A stretch of 64,000 bases of DNA, taken from assembly GCF_001528665.1 (NCBI RefSeq), contig NZ_BBYJ01000048.1, forward strand, positions 62,001-126,000, read 5' to 3'. The notes below the pieces were generated by a model. That model searched no databases, had not been told where the DNA came from, and saw only the letters and a program-made list of their open reading frames with translations. Each line of letters opens with the position of its first letter. The stretch's first letter is position 1. Of the stretch, positions 44,071 through 52,912 are shown one piece after another. The translations under genes and the position numbers were made by a program. Source of the stretch: Microtetraspora malaysiensis (GTDB lineage Bacteria; Actinomycetota; Actinomycetes; Streptosporangiales; Streptosporangiaceae).

Positions 44071-45861
44071 TCAATCCTCCTTGGTGTCGACGCAGATGAC
44101 CGAGAACTTCGTGGCGACGGACGTCCACGGCACGATGACGACCGTGCCGTTCCGCTCGAACACCCGCGCCCCCTCACCGTCCGTGCCGTACTTCTGCGGC
44201 AGCTCGGCGACCGACGTGGCGGCGCCGGTGGCGGCGTCGAGGCGGACCAGGCGTGGGGCGAGATCGCGACGGTCGCCCGCCTCCAGCGCGAGCAGGCCCC
44301 GGTCGTCGGCCCGTACGTAGGTGAGCCTGGTGTCGTGCGTGCCCGACGACTGCCACAGCTGCTTTCCGGTGGTGAGGTCGAAGGCCAGCGCCTTGTCCTC
44401 CGAGCGCATCTTCCCCGGCACGTTCTCGGCGAAGGTGGCGAGATAGAGCCGGTTGCCGTGCACGGCGTACCTGCGCTGTTCGAGGGCGCCGTCGATGTAG
44501 GCGACCCTGTTCATGGCGAGCATGTCCACCTTGCCGGCCTTGATCTCGACCGACTTCTCGGGCTTGCTGTCAAGCACGGCGAACACGTTTCCGTCGCTCT
44601 CCTCGCGCCCGATGATCGTCGGCTCCGCCGACAGCACGGCGCCCATCAGGCCCACATCGCCGATCTCGTGCTTCCGTACGAGCTTGCCGGTGGCGGCATC
44701 GAGCACCGCGACGTTGGTGCTCGAACTGCTGTTGTAGCACGTCAGCAGGACGGCCACGCTGTTTCCGTTCGCGTTGACGTCCTTGACGCTGCACGTCGCG
44801 TCCGACTTCAGGCCCCACACCCCATGTCCGTCGGAGAGGCGGTAGCCGTACAGTGCACGGTCCACGTACAGGATGGCCATGCCGCCCGCGCTCATGATCC
44901 GCGGGACGGTGCGCGCGTTGGCGAGCTTGGACTTCTCCGCGGGGATCTTGATCTTCCAGGTGAGCTTGCCCGTGGCGGTGTCCAGACCGGTCAGGTGGTC
45001 GCACAGTCCGGAAGCGCCGTAGGCGACGGCGCCCTTGCCGTCCTTCAGCTCGGGGGTCGCGCCGCACAGCTCCTCACCCGGCGAGGGGATGCCCCAGGCT
45101 CGCGCGCCCGACTTCAGGTCGTACGCGAGCACGCCGTCCCGCTGGGCCCGGATGACGGCGGTGTCGGTCATCCAGGTTCCGTAGGCGTAGCCCGAGGTGA
45201 AGTCCCCGCTTCCGGCGTTGGGCAGCGGCACGTCCCAGGCCGTGCCTCCGGCGGAGGCGCCGCCGCCTCCTCCCGGACCTCCCCTGGCCACGAACCACGC
45301 GGTACCGCCGCCGGCCGCCAGCAGCACCACCAGGCCGAGCGCGACGAGCAGCGTCGTCTTGCCCTTCTTCTTGGCCGGCCCCTCCGGGCCCGCTTGCTGC
45401 GGATAGCCGGGCGGTCCCTGCTGGGCGTACTGAGGTTGCGCATATTCGGGCGGCCCTTGCTGGGCGTACGGGGGCTGCGCATATTCGGGCGGCATCTGCT
45501 GGGGGTAGGGCGCCGACACCTGCGACTGGTACGGCGCCTGCGCATACCCCTGCGGCGCCTGTGCGTACCCCTGCGGCGGCTGCGGAGAATAGCCGGGCGG
45601 GGGTGGCTGCATGGGCTGCTGCTGGTAGCGCGGATCCACCGGTTGGCCCGGCGGAGGCGGAAACTGAGGGTGCCCCTGCGGGATCTGCTGCCCGTACGGC
45701 GACTGCGGATCTCCGGCAGGCGGGTTCGGCCACATCCCCGCGGAGGGCTGCGACTGATAGCTCGGGTCCATCGGCTGGCCGGGCTGAGACTGATACTGCG
45801 GCCCCCAGGGCGAGGGCGCCGGCCTGTCGCCGTAGGGGTCCCCGGTGTGCTGCTCCGTCAT
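44071..45861 (-). CDS. Membrane-anchored PQQ-like beta-propeller protein
   Basis: A 596-residue envelope protein. The first 150 or so residues are a Pro/Gln/Tyr-rich cytoplasmic region with repeats such as PPEYAQPQYAQQGP, then a lysine-rich stop (KKKGKTTLL), one membrane helix (LVALGLVVLLAAGGGTAWFVA) and an extracellular propeller with blades ending in tryptophan or glycine motifs (YDLKSGARAWG, DTATGKLTWKIKIP, DLTTGKQLWQSSG). The ATG at 45861 follows GGGGAG; the frame is open nine codons further upstream. It pairs with the adjacent peptidase MA-like gene, 13 bp away, which has the same N-terminal design. Role unknown; ligand or enzyme scaffolding outside the membrane is likely. Confidence 0.75.
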   Translation of the reverse strand: MTEQHTGDPYGDRPAPSPWGPQYQSQPGQPMDPSYQSQPSAGMWPNPPAGDPQSPYGQQIPQGHPQFPPPPGQPVDPRYQQQPMQPPPPGYSPQPPQGYAQAPQGYAQAPYQSQVSAPYPQQMPPEYAQPPYAQQGPPEYAQPQYAQQGPPGYPQQAGPEGPAKKKGKTTLLVALGLVVLLAAGGGTAWFVARGGPGGGGGASAGGTAWDVPLPNAGSGDFTSGYAYGTWMTDTAVIRAQRDGVLAYDLKSGARAWGIPSPGEELCGATPELKDGKGAVAYGASGLCDHLTGLDTATGKLTWKIKIPAEKSKLANARTVPRIMSAGGMAILYVDRALYGYRLSDGHGVWGLKSDATCSVKDVNANGNSVAVLLTCYNSSSSTNVAVLDAATGKLVRKHEIGDVGLMGAVLSAEPTIIGREESDGNVFAVLDSKPEKSVEIKAGKVDMLAMNRVAYIDGALEQRRYAVHGNRLYLATFAENVPGKMRSEDKALAFDLTTGKQLWQSSGTHDTRLTYVRADDRGLLALEAGDRRDLAPRLVRLDAATGAATSVAELPQKYGTDGEGARVFERNGTVVIVPWTSVATKFSVICVDTKED

Positions 45862-45874
45862 CTTCGCTCCCCGA

Positions 45875-47629
45875 TCATGCGAGCACACGGCGAACGTAGG
45901 CCGCCCACTGCTGCTCGAAGTCCGTCTTGCTCACGCCCAGCTCCTTGAACAGCGCCGCCTCGCTGTCGTCACCGTTCGCCCGGTAGGCGGCGACCACGCC
46001 CGCGACCAGCTTCTGGTCGCCGTACCGCTCGGCGATGTACCGCATGGCGAGGTGTCCCATCAGGTAGTTGACGCTCGTCATGCCCTTGGCGTCCCAGACG
46101 AGGTTGTCCGGCAGCCTGCCGCCGAAGGGCTGGCCGAGCTGCCCCGCCACGTAGGCCCGCCCCTCCGCCAGGCGCGCGTTCTGTCCGATCGGTCTGTCCC
46201 GATTCGCGACGTACTCGGCGAAGCCTTCGATGATCCAGTTCGCCTTGCCGAACAGGGAGAACTCGGCACTGTCCAGGCCGGCGATCAGCGAGTGCGCCAG
46301 CTCGTGCTTGCTGATCTCGGAGATGCCCTTCGCGTCCGTGAAGAACGTTGACGTCGTGTCCATGACGACACGGGTGCCGCCGATCTTCACGGTGTCTCTC
46401 AGCGATTGCCAGGTCGGCATGCCGATGGAGACGCCCGCCTCGTTCGCCTTCGTCTTGCGGAACAGGTTGCCGAGCTGTGCCTTGCCCTTCACCAGCGCGA
46501 CCACGAACCCGGCGGGCACCTGGGCGTCGGGGGCCCCGTTGCGCTTCCAGTACGCGAGGTTCGCCGTGGCGGCACCGGCCACGGCCGGGGCGACGCGCTG
46601 GGCCAGAGCGGCGTCCTGCGGCTGCGCGAGAACCACGTTGCCGCCCGCCTTCACCACGGTGATGTCCGGCCAGATGTCCCACGGCCCCGGGTAGTACACC
46701 GTCTTGGACGTCCCGCTGCTCGACGTCGTCGGGGGCGAGGCCCCGGTCACCTTGGTGACGACCAGGGGCGCGTCGGCCGAGGCCTTCTCGATCGTCCAGC
46801 GGTACCACTCCGAGACCGGACGCAGGTCGATCCCGGCGAAGCGGTGGACGAATGCGACGTCCTGGGTGAACTTCACCCCACGCCCGAAGCTGTCCTCGGC
46901 GCGGCCGTCACGGCGCAGCGCCTTGTAGGACATCTCGCTGAAGGGCACCTTGCGCAGGTTGGCGAGGACGCGCGTCTGGTTGCGGACCAGGGCGGCGTTC
47001 TTCTTGTCGAAGATCGAGGTGAACGCGGCCGCGTCGCCGGCGGTGAGCGCCTTGCTGTGCTGATCGAGCAGCGCGGTGATCTCCTCGTCCGTGACGATGA
47101 TCGTGGAGGGGTCGGTCGCGCCCTTCCCCTTCCCCTGCTCCTGGGCCTGCTCGTCGCTTTTGTCCCGCAGGATGAAGCCGACGCCCGCGCCGCCCCCGAC
47201 GACCAGGACGAGGGACAGCACACCGAGGACCACCCACAGCCCCGGCCCTCGCTTGGAAGGGGGCGGGGGTGGCGGCGTGGGAGCGCCCTGCCAGGGCTGC
47301 TGCCACTGCGCTCCGAAAGGTCCCGCGGGAGGACCCTGCGGCGGGCCGACGGGCGGGCCGGGAAGAGGCCCCTGCGAGACGTCGGGCGGAGGTCCCTGCG
47401 GAAAGCCGAGGGGAGAGCCCTGCGAGACGTCGGGAGGAGGGCCCTGGTGCGGCCCCGGCGGTGGTGCCGAGGTGGGCCCGTACGGCGGCGCGTGCGGATG
47501 CCCGTACGGCGGCGCCGGCGGCCCGCCCTGCCACTCGCCCGGTGGGAAAGCCTGCGGCTGCCCCGGTGGCGGCCCCTGCCACTGAGACGGTCCGGGCTGA
47601 TACCCCTGGTGATAACTGGGCTCGCTCAT
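45875..47629 (-). CDS. Membrane-anchored peptidase MA-like metalloprotease
   Basis: A 584-residue protein with a Pro/Gly/Gln-rich cytoplasmic N-terminus (PPPGQPQAFPPG, PPDVSQG repeats, to about 165), one membrane helix (GLWVVLGVLSLVLVVGGGAGVGFIL), and an extracellular domain carrying the zinc motif HELAH in ISKHELAHSLIAG and the downstream ligand Glu in WIIEGFAEYVA, typical of the gluzincin peptidase MA group. The ATG at 47629 is chosen over 47662 because MSEPSYHQG begins the repeat-rich region. Transcribed with the propeller gene that follows it. Substrates are probably extracellular or envelope proteins. Confidence 0.8.
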   Translation of the reverse strand: MSEPSYHQGYQPGPSQWQGPPPGQPQAFPPGEWQGGPPAPPYGHPHAPPYGPTSAPPPGPHQGPPPDVSQGSPLGFPQGPPPDVSQGPLPGPPVGPPQGPPAGPFGAQWQQPWQGAPTPPPPPPSKRGPGLWVVLGVLSLVLVVGGGAGVGFILRDKSDEQAQEQGKGKGATDPSTIIVTDEEITALLDQHSKALTAGDAAAFTSIFDKKNAALVRNQTRVLANLRKVPFSEMSYKALRRDGRAEDSFGRGVKFTQDVAFVHRFAGIDLRPVSEWYRWTIEKASADAPLVVTKVTGASPPTTSSSGTSKTVYYPGPWDIWPDITVVKAGGNVVLAQPQDAALAQRVAPAVAGAATANLAYWKRNGAPDAQVPAGFVVALVKGKAQLGNLFRKTKANEAGVSIGMPTWQSLRDTVKIGGTRVVMDTTSTFFTDAKGISEISKHELAHSLIAGLDSAEFSLFGKANWIIEGFAEYVANRDRPIGQNARLAEGRAYVAGQLGQPFGGRLPDNLVWDAKGMTSVNYLMGHLAMRYIAERYGDQKLVAGVVAAYRANGDDSEAALFKELGVSKTDFEQQWAAYVRRVLA

Positions 47630-47824
47630 TACTTGTGCCCCGTTAACCGTTGTAGGTTTCAAAGGGCAAAGATCGTACCAGTCACCCGAAATCCCGGACT
47701 AGCCGGACAAACCACCAGAACGCCCGCAATTGCGGCATTGGAAACCGGCACCCGCGTCTGCGGGAGCGGCCGGCGGCGAACGTCGCTTAATGGGCAACCA
47801 CGGTTCGAGCTACCGTAAAGCGCT

Positions 47825-48730
47825 ATGACCGATTCGAGTGCGGAGGAGATCCGCCGGGTGACCGCCTTCTGGCGGGGCCTCGGCCTTCCCGGGCTGATCG
47901 ACGTGCACACGCATTTCATGCCGGAGCGGGTGCTGGCGAAGGTCTGGGCGTACTTCGACGCCGTGGGCCCGCTGACCGCGCGACCCTGGCCGATCGCCTA
48001 TCGCCTTGAGGAGGAGGACCGTGTCACGCGGCTGCGGTCCTTCGGCGTCCTGACCTTCACTTCGATGCTCTATCCCCACAAGCCGGACATGGCGACCTGG
48101 CTGAACGGCTGGGCCGCCGACTTCGCCGAACGCACCCCCGGCTGCCTGCACACCGCGACCTTCTTCCCCGAGCCCGGCGTCACGCGGTACGTCGCCGAGG
48201 CGATCGAGGCGGGCGCGCGGGTGTTCAAGGCGCACCTCCAGGTGGGCGCCTACGATCCCGCCGACCCGCTGCTGGACGGCGTGTGGGGCCTGCTCGCGGA
48301 GGCGGGCGTCCCCGTCGTGGCGCACTGCGGCTCGGGTCCGGCGCCGGGACGGCACACCGGGCCGGGGCCGATCGGCGCCGTGCTCGCCCGCCACCCCCGG
48401 CTGCGGCTGATCGTCGCGCACATGGGCCTGCCGGAGTACTCCGGCTTCCTCGACCTGGCCGCCCGGTACCCGTACGTCCACCTGGACACGACGATGGCGT
48501 TCACCGACTTCACCGAGGAGGCCACGCCCTTCCCCCGGAGCGAGCTTCCCCGGCTGCTCGACCTGGAGGACCGGATCCTGTTCGGCAGCGACTTCCCGAA
48601 CATCCCCTATCCGTACGCGGAGGCGCTGGAGGGCCTCGCCCGGCTCGGCCTCGGGGACGGCTGGCTGCGCGCGGTCTGCCACGACAACGCCGCCCGCCTC
48701 TTCCGGGTCACACCCGCGCCGCGACACTGA
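47825..48730 (+). CDS. Amidohydrolase (amidohydrolase_2, TIM-barrel)
   Basis: A 301-residue metal-dependent hydrolase. GLIDVHTHFMPERV holds the HxH metal ligands, VPVVAHCGSGPA and RLIVAHMGLPEYSG hold further His ligands, and ILFGSDFPNIPYPY holds the catalytic Asp. The family includes decarboxylases and hydrolases such as ACMSD and 4-oxalomesaconate hydratase, so the reaction cannot be fixed. It is monocistronic, and its end overlaps a minus-strand pseudogene. Confidence 0.85.
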   Translation: MTDSSAEEIRRVTAFWRGLGLPGLIDVHTHFMPERVLAKVWAYFDAVGPLTARPWPIAYRLEEEDRVTRLRSFGVLTFTSMLYPHKPDMATWLNGWAADFAERTPGCLHTATFFPEPGVTRYVAEAIEAGARVFKAHLQVGAYDPADPLLDGVWGLLAEAGVPVVAHCGSGPAPGRHTGPGPIGAVLARHPRLRLIVAHMGLPEYSGFLDLAARYPYVHLDTTMAFTDFTEEATPFPRSELPRLLDLEDRILFGSDFPNIPYPYAEALEGLARLGLGDGWLRAVCHDNAARLFRVTPAPRH

Positions 48731-48999
48731 GGTCGCGCTCGTAGGCGGGGATGTCCCCATCCGTCAGCGTGCCCGAGTACTCCCGATCGCGTTCGGGTAG
48801 TCGTCCGTGAGCCGGTACGGCTCCGGGTCGTCCCCGCGCGCGAGATGGCGTTCGAACGCGGTCTGCGCCGCCGTGCGCGCCGCGTAGCCGATGTCGGCGG
48901 GCTCCCGATGGCGCCAAGGACGACCGCGGGCCGCGCACCGAGTGCGGCGCCGATGATTCGAATCGCTTCCGTGATCTGTGCTCGCCGCTCGCTTGGCAC
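48708..48999 (-). pseudogene. Short hypothetical gene broken by frameshifts
   Basis: Three minus-strand frames give consecutive protein-like pieces: ITEAIRIIGAALGARPAVVLGAIG, then EPADIGYAARTAAQTAFERHLARGDD and PYRLTDDYPNAI, then REYSGTLTDGDIPAYERDLSVAARV and stop. Joined, they would make about 90 residues. At least two frameshifts separate them. The family is not recognised. It ends inside the amidohydrolase gene. Confidence 0.5.
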
Positions 49000-49004
49000 C
49001 GTTC

Positions 49005-49050
49005 ACTACTCGGTGGTACCGTGTAGTAGTATTCGGTAGTACAAGGTACC
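49005..49050. promoter_or_regulatory. Putative PadR operator/promoter
   Basis: AT-richer than its surroundings. ACTACT (49005-49010) and AGTAGT (49025-49030) form an inverted repeat centred on GGTACC, and TCGGTGGTACC / TCGGTAGTAC repeat directly. GGTACC recurs at 49045-49050. The position, 23 bp before the padR start, fits autoregulation by PadR. The exact promoter elements are not resolved. Confidence 0.55.
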
Positions 49051-49072
49051 AAGAGATCGAAGAGGACCCACG

Positions 49073-49399
49073 ATGGACGACCTGACGGAGATGCTGAAGG
49101 GCACGCTTGAGGGCTGCGTGCTTGAAATCATCGGCAGCGAGGAGACCTACGGGTACGCCATCACGCGCCGGCTGAACGAACTCGGCTTCGCCGACGTCGT
49201 CGAGGGGACGGTTTACACCATCCTGCTGCGGCTGGAGAAGAACGGGCTCGTCCAGGCGACGAAACGACCGTCCGGACAGGGCCCGCCGCGCAAGTTCTAT
49301 GCGCTCAACGACGCGGGGCGCGAAGAACTCGCGACGTTCTGGGCGAAATGGGAATACATCAAATCACGGATCGACAAGCTCAAGGAGGGCGGGAGATGA
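49073..49399 (+). CDS. PadR-family transcriptional regulator
   Basis: A 108-residue PadR repressor: winged helix GTLEGCVLEIIGSEETYGYAITRRL, recognition and wing VVEGTVYTILLRLEKNGLV and KFYALNDAGREELATF, then a C-terminal dimerisation helix. It probably represses its own operon until a drug-like ligand binds. The stop overlaps the next start by ATGA. AGAGGA lies upstream of the ATG. Confidence 0.9.
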   Translation: MDDLTEMLKGTLEGCVLEIIGSEETYGYAITRRLNELGFADVVEGTVYTILLRLEKNGLVQATKRPSGQGPPRKFYALNDAGREELATFWAKWEYIKSRIDKLKEGGR

Positions 49400-49752
49400 A
49401 CTTCTGGGAGACCATGACAGGCAGCGATATCAACAGGGAATGGAAGGCGTTCGAAGTCCGGGCCGAGGCATTGCCGGCCGACTACCGGGCGGCGTGGGAA
49501 GAGATCAAGGGCCATCTTTTTCTCTACTCGGACTTCACAGGTCGAAACCTGATGCCGATTCTCGACGGTGCTCTGGGGCTGCTCGAAGAGACAGCGGCCG
49601 ATGGGCGGAGCATTCACGAGGTGCTGGGTGACGACATCAAGGGCTTCTGCGCGGCGCTGGCCGGCGGAGAAGGAGCTCGGAACTTTCGCGACCGGTGGCG
49701 CGAGCAGTTGAACAGAAACGTCGCAAGGAAACTGGGCCGGCTAGGAGGCTGA
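49396..49752 (+). CDS. DUF1048 family protein
   Basis: A 118-residue soluble helical protein of the DUF1048 type (GSDINREWKAFEVRAEALPADYRAAWEEIKGHL, ILDGALGLLEETAADGRSIHEVLGDDIKGFCAAL). Such proteins almost always sit between PadR and an ABC exporter, and their biochemical role is unknown; a ligand-sensing or PadR-modulating role is possible. It is coupled to padR and is followed, one base after its stop, by a second DUF1048 gene. Confidence 0.85.
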   Translation: MNFWETMTGSDINREWKAFEVRAEALPADYRAAWEEIKGHLFLYSDFTGRNLMPILDGALGLLEETAADGRSIHEVLGDDIKGFCAALAGGEGARNFRDRWREQLNRNVARKLGRLGG

Positions 49753-49753
49753 C

Positions 49754-50080
49754 ATGGGCATCCACGACATCATCGAGGGCAAGAAGCAGTGGCGGGCGCA
49801 CATGGCGCGGGTCAAGGCGCTCCCGCCGGACTATCAGATCGTCTACAAGGAGATTCAGAGGTACTTCTTCAAGATTGGACCCGTCGACTTGCATGACGGG
49901 CCCCTGCTCTCAGGGATCATCGATTTCTTCGAGGAGGGCGTCGCGGCCGACAAGGGAGTCCTGGAACTCATCGGCACCGACGTCGCCGCCTTCTGCGACG
50001 ACCTGGTCAAGGACTCGCGCACCTACGCGGACATCCATCAGGAATCCATCAGCGGAAAACCCGGCACGGCCGAGAAGTAG
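49754..50080 (+). CDS. DUF1048 family protein, second copy
   Basis: A 108-residue paralogue of the preceding gene (KKQWRAHMARVKALPPDYQIVYKEIQRYFF, LLSGIIDFFEEGVAADKGVLELIGTDVAAFCDDLV). The start follows the previous stop by one base, with AGGAGG upstream. It is the last intact gene before a 600-bp disrupted stretch that separates it from the ABC exporter genes. Confidence 0.85.
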   Translation: MGIHDIIEGKKQWRAHMARVKALPPDYQIVYKEIQRYFFKIGPVDLHDGPLLSGIIDFFEEGVAADKGVLELIGTDVAAFCDDLVKDSRTYADIHQESISGKPGTAEK

Positions 50081-50159
50081 CACCCGTCGACCCGGCCTTA
50101 TATCTCTTGATCAGCGCCGGCGCCCGCATCATCGGCGCATGCACGGTGTTGGTCGACCC

Positions 50160-50325
50160 GAACTCCAAATCAAGCCCGTGCGGTAGTGGTTGGTGCAGGA
50201 GGCCTTGAACACGCGCTGCCTGTGCCGCCGGTATGAAGATCCCTTGGCCTGTACTCGTGCAGCAGCGTCACCAGAGCCTCGTAGCCGCCGGGCACCGCAG
50301 GATAGATGACATCCTCGACCGCGGG
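50160..50325 (-). pseudogene. Tn3-family transposase fragment
   Basis: Two overlapping minus frames give VEDVIYPAVPGGYEALVTLLHEY and then RAKGSSYRRHRQRVFKASCTNHYRTGL, which follow each other after one frameshift and resemble a conserved section of Tn3-type TnpA-associated sequence (YPVVG...ALV.E...GTAYR.RV.TVLR.SYTNHYR). The rest of 50081-50667 has no gene I can support. Confidence 0.45.
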
Positions 50326-50667
50326 GGGAACCCTCGCTGAACAACCCCGCTTGAGGTCGACGGGCTGAGCAGGTCGTAGGAACGCCGGCCGGCACCCCAA
50401 CATCGCGAGGCGAAGACCTCGGCGCTGTCCGAACTCATCGACGAACACTGTCGCTACTCACCTACGTAATCAGCCGAGCGAGCGAGCCGAAGCGGCGCTA
50501 CCAGTAGCCCTGGAGACACTCACCGCGCCGATTGAGGACAGCGGCGCCATCGGCCATGCAAGGCGCGCACGCAGCGGCTTCCCGCCACCTCTCGCACAGC
50601 GATCAATGCGCTGCGGCGGTACCCGCAATCCCCCAGGCCGCCGGACTAGGCGGACAGCCTGCCGGCG

Positions 50668-50859
50668 ATGCCGGAAGATCTCGCCGACCTGGTCGAGCAG
50701 AGCGCGGTGGACGGAACTCCCAGCCGCGAAGTCGCCGGGCAGGACTGGGTGGAGTTCGCCGCGGCATTCCTGGCGAACCATCCGCCGGGTCAGTGGATCG
50801 GCCGCGAGCGAGAACGGCTGACCAACACCATCGATCGCGCCACGGGCGACAAGCCGTGA
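50668..50859 (+). CDS. DUF1048 family protein, third copy, 5'-truncated
   Basis: 63 residues that match the C-terminal half of DUF1048 (LADLVEQSAVDGTPSREVAGQDWVEFAAAFLANHPPGQWIGRERERL). A stop codon lies 21 bp upstream of the ATG and the N-terminal half is missing, which fits insertion of the Tn3-like DNA into the operon. It lies 23 bp from the ABC ATPase. A real short gene is possible, but a remnant is more likely. Confidence 0.5.
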   Translation: MPEDLADLVEQSAVDGTPSREVAGQDWVEFAAAFLANHPPGQWIGRERERLTNTIDRATGDKP

Positions 50860-50882
50860 CCGAACAGAGAACGGATATCTGA

Positions 50883-51689
50883 ATGACAGCCAATAAGGTC
50901 CGAGGGCCTGTGATCCACGTGCAGGGTCTGGAGAAGTCGTACAAGGAGCTGCGGGTACTGCGCGGCGTGGACTTCACCGTGGCGGGGGGCAGCATCTTCG
51001 CCCTGCTCGGCTCCAACGGGGCAGGCAAGACCACGGTCGTGAAAATCCTGTCCACGCTGCTCAAGGCCGACGCGGGCACGGCCGGTGTCAACGGCTTCGA
51101 CGTCGCCACGCGACCGGCGGACGTGCGGGAGTCCATCAGCCTCACGGGACAGTTCGCCGCCGTCGACGAGATCCTCAGCGGGCGGGAGAACCTGGTGCTG
51201 GTGGCCCGGTTACGGCACCTCAAGGATCCGGGCAAGATCGCCGATGACCTGCTGAAGCGCTTTTCGCTGACGGATGCGGGCGCGCGGAGGGTGTCGACGT
51301 ATTCGGGTGGCATGCGCCGCCGCCTCGACATCGCGATGAGCCTCATCGGCAATCCGCCGGTCATCTTCCTCGACGAACCGACCACCGGGCTGGACCCCCA
51401 GGCGCGCATCGAGGTGTGGCAGGCCGTCAAGGAACTCGCCCACCACGGTACGACGGTGCTGCTCACGACGCAGTATCTGGACGAGGCCGAACACCTCGCC
51501 GACCGGATCGCGATCCTGCACCAGGGCCGGATCATCGTCAACGGCACCCTGGCCGAGCTCAAGCGGCTGCTCCCGCCGGCCAAGGTCGAATACGTGGAGA
51601 AGCAGCCGACTCTCGAGGACGTCTTCCTCGCGCTCGTCGGTGACAACGGCAAGAACGGCCATGACCGCAACGTCGGTACGAACGCGTAA
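50883..51689 (+). CDS. ABC exporter ATP-binding protein (DrrA type)
   Basis: A 268-residue ATPase: Walker A GSNGAGKTT, Q-loop LTGQFAAVDE, signature YSGGMRRRLDIA, Walker B VIFLDEPTTGLD, and the DrrA-type C-terminal tail ending in PTLEDVFLALVG. It would power efflux of a hydrophobic drug or lipid with the permease downstream. It belongs to the PadR/DUF1048 operon, although a broken segment now lies between; its own promoter may lie at 50860-50882 or further upstream. Confidence 0.92.
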   Translation: MTANKVRGPVIHVQGLEKSYKELRVLRGVDFTVAGGSIFALLGSNGAGKTTVVKILSTLLKADAGTAGVNGFDVATRPADVRESISLTGQFAAVDEILSGRENLVLVARLRHLKDPGKIADDLLKRFSLTDAGARRVSTYSGGMRRRLDIAMSLIGNPPVIFLDEPTTGLDPQARIEVWQAVKELAHHGTTVLLTTQYLDEAEHLADRIAILHQGRIIVNGTLAELKRLLPPAKVEYVEKQPTLEDVFLALVGDNGKNGHDRNVGTNA

Positions 51690-51698
51690 GGAACCACG

Positions 51699-52460
51699 AT
51701 GACCAGGCATTTCTTCGGCGACACCGCCGTCCTGCTGGGACGATCCCTGCGCCACATCGCGCGCAGCCCGGACACCATCATCACCACCGCGATCATGCCG
51801 ATCGCCATGATGCTGATGTTCGTCTACGTGTTCGGCGGCGCGATCGACACAGGGTCGGAGTCGTATGTGAACTACCTGCTGCCCGGCATCCTGCTCATCA
51901 CCGTTGCCTCGGGCATCGCCTACACCGCATTCCGGCTCTTCACCGACATGAAGAGCGGCATCTTCGAGCGCTTCCAGTCCATGCCGACCGCACGCTCGTC
52001 CGTGCTGTGGGCGCACGTGCTGACCTCGCTGGTCGCCAATTCGATCTCGCTCGTGGTCGTCGTGCTCGTCGCCCTGCTGATGGGCTTTCGCTCGGCGGCG
52101 GGAGTGCCAGCGTGGCTCGCGGTGGCCGGCATCTTGATCCTGTTCACCCTGGCGTTGACGTGGCTGGCCGTCATCCCCGGTCTGTCCGCGAAGTCCGTGG
52201 ACGGCGCGAGCGCGTTCTCCTACCCGCTCATCTTCCTGCCGTTCCTCAGCTCGGCGTTCGTGCCCACCCACACCATGCCCGGCCCGGTGCGCGCCTTCGC
52301 CGAGCACCAGCCGGTGACCTCCATCGTCAACGCGATCCGCAACCTGTTCACCCAGCAGCCGGTCGGCACCGACATCTGGATCGCCCTCGCCTGGTGCGTC
52401 GGCATCCTCATCGTCGCGTTCGCCTTCGCCATGAACACCTACCGCCGCAGGACCGCCTAG
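51699..52460 (+). CDS. ABC-2 type exporter permease (DrrB type)
   Basis: A 253-residue integral membrane protein with six hydrophobic segments, an N-terminal ALLGRSLRHIARSPDT-like cytoplasmic helix, the YLLPGILLITVASGIAYTAFRLFTDMKSGIFERFQSMP block and the C-terminal FAEHQPVTSIVNAIRNL motif of ABC-2 permeases. It lies nine bases after the ATPase stop. Together they form an exporter that is probably induced through PadR. Confidence 0.9.
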   Translation: MTRHFFGDTAVLLGRSLRHIARSPDTIITTAIMPIAMMLMFVYVFGGAIDTGSESYVNYLLPGILLITVASGIAYTAFRLFTDMKSGIFERFQSMPTARSSVLWAHVLTSLVANSISLVVVVLVALLMGFRSAAGVPAWLAVAGILILFTLALTWLAVIPGLSAKSVDGASAFSYPLIFLPFLSSAFVPTHTMPGPVRAFAEHQPVTSIVNAIRNLFTQQPVGTDIWIALAWCVGILIVAFAFAMNTYRRRTA

Positions 52461-52531
52461 GCAGCTATCCCCTTATCCGCTCTTCCGGGTCGCACCCGCG
52501 CCCACCGGGCCGTATCGGGGGCGCGGAGCCG

Positions 52532-52912
52532 TCAGAGCGGGTTGAGGCGGGCCCTGAGCAGGCAGAACTCATTGCCCTCGGGGTCGGCAAGAACGTGCCA
52601 GGGCTCCTCGCCGGTCTGGCCGATGTCGGCCGGACGCGCCCCGAGCTTCAGGAGGCGTTCGAGCTCGGCGTCCTGATCGCGGTCGGTGGCGTTGACGTCG
52701 ATGTGCAGCCGGGGCTTCCCCTGCTCCGGCTCGTCCCTGCGGCTGAGGATGATCGTCGGCTGCGGGCCGCCGAACCCTTCGCGCGGCCCGATCTCGAGGG
52801 TGCCGTCCTCTTCGCGATCGAGCACGACGAAGTCCAGGACCTCGCACCAGAACCGCGCCAGCACCTCGGGGTCGCGGCAACCGAGCACGAGCTCACTGAT
52901 ACGACATGCCAT
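52532..52912 (-). CDS. VOC family protein (glyoxalase-like)
   Basis: A 126-residue single vicinal-oxygen-chelate domain with two beta-alpha-beta-beta-beta units: ISELVLGCRDPEVLARFWCEVLDFVV and LHIDVNATDRDQDAELERLLKLGARP, ending in VLADPEGNEFCLL. The metal-site His and Glu are in RLHIDV and EGNEFCLL. Reactions in this family vary widely; unassigned members may bind drugs. No partner gene nearby points to a substrate. Confidence 0.82.
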   Translation of the reverse strand: MACRISELVLGCRDPEVLARFWCEVLDFVVLDREEDGTLEIGPREGFGGPQPTIILSRRDEPEQGKPRLHIDVNATDRDQDAELERLLKLGARPADIGQTGEEPWHVLADPEGNEFCLLRARLNPL

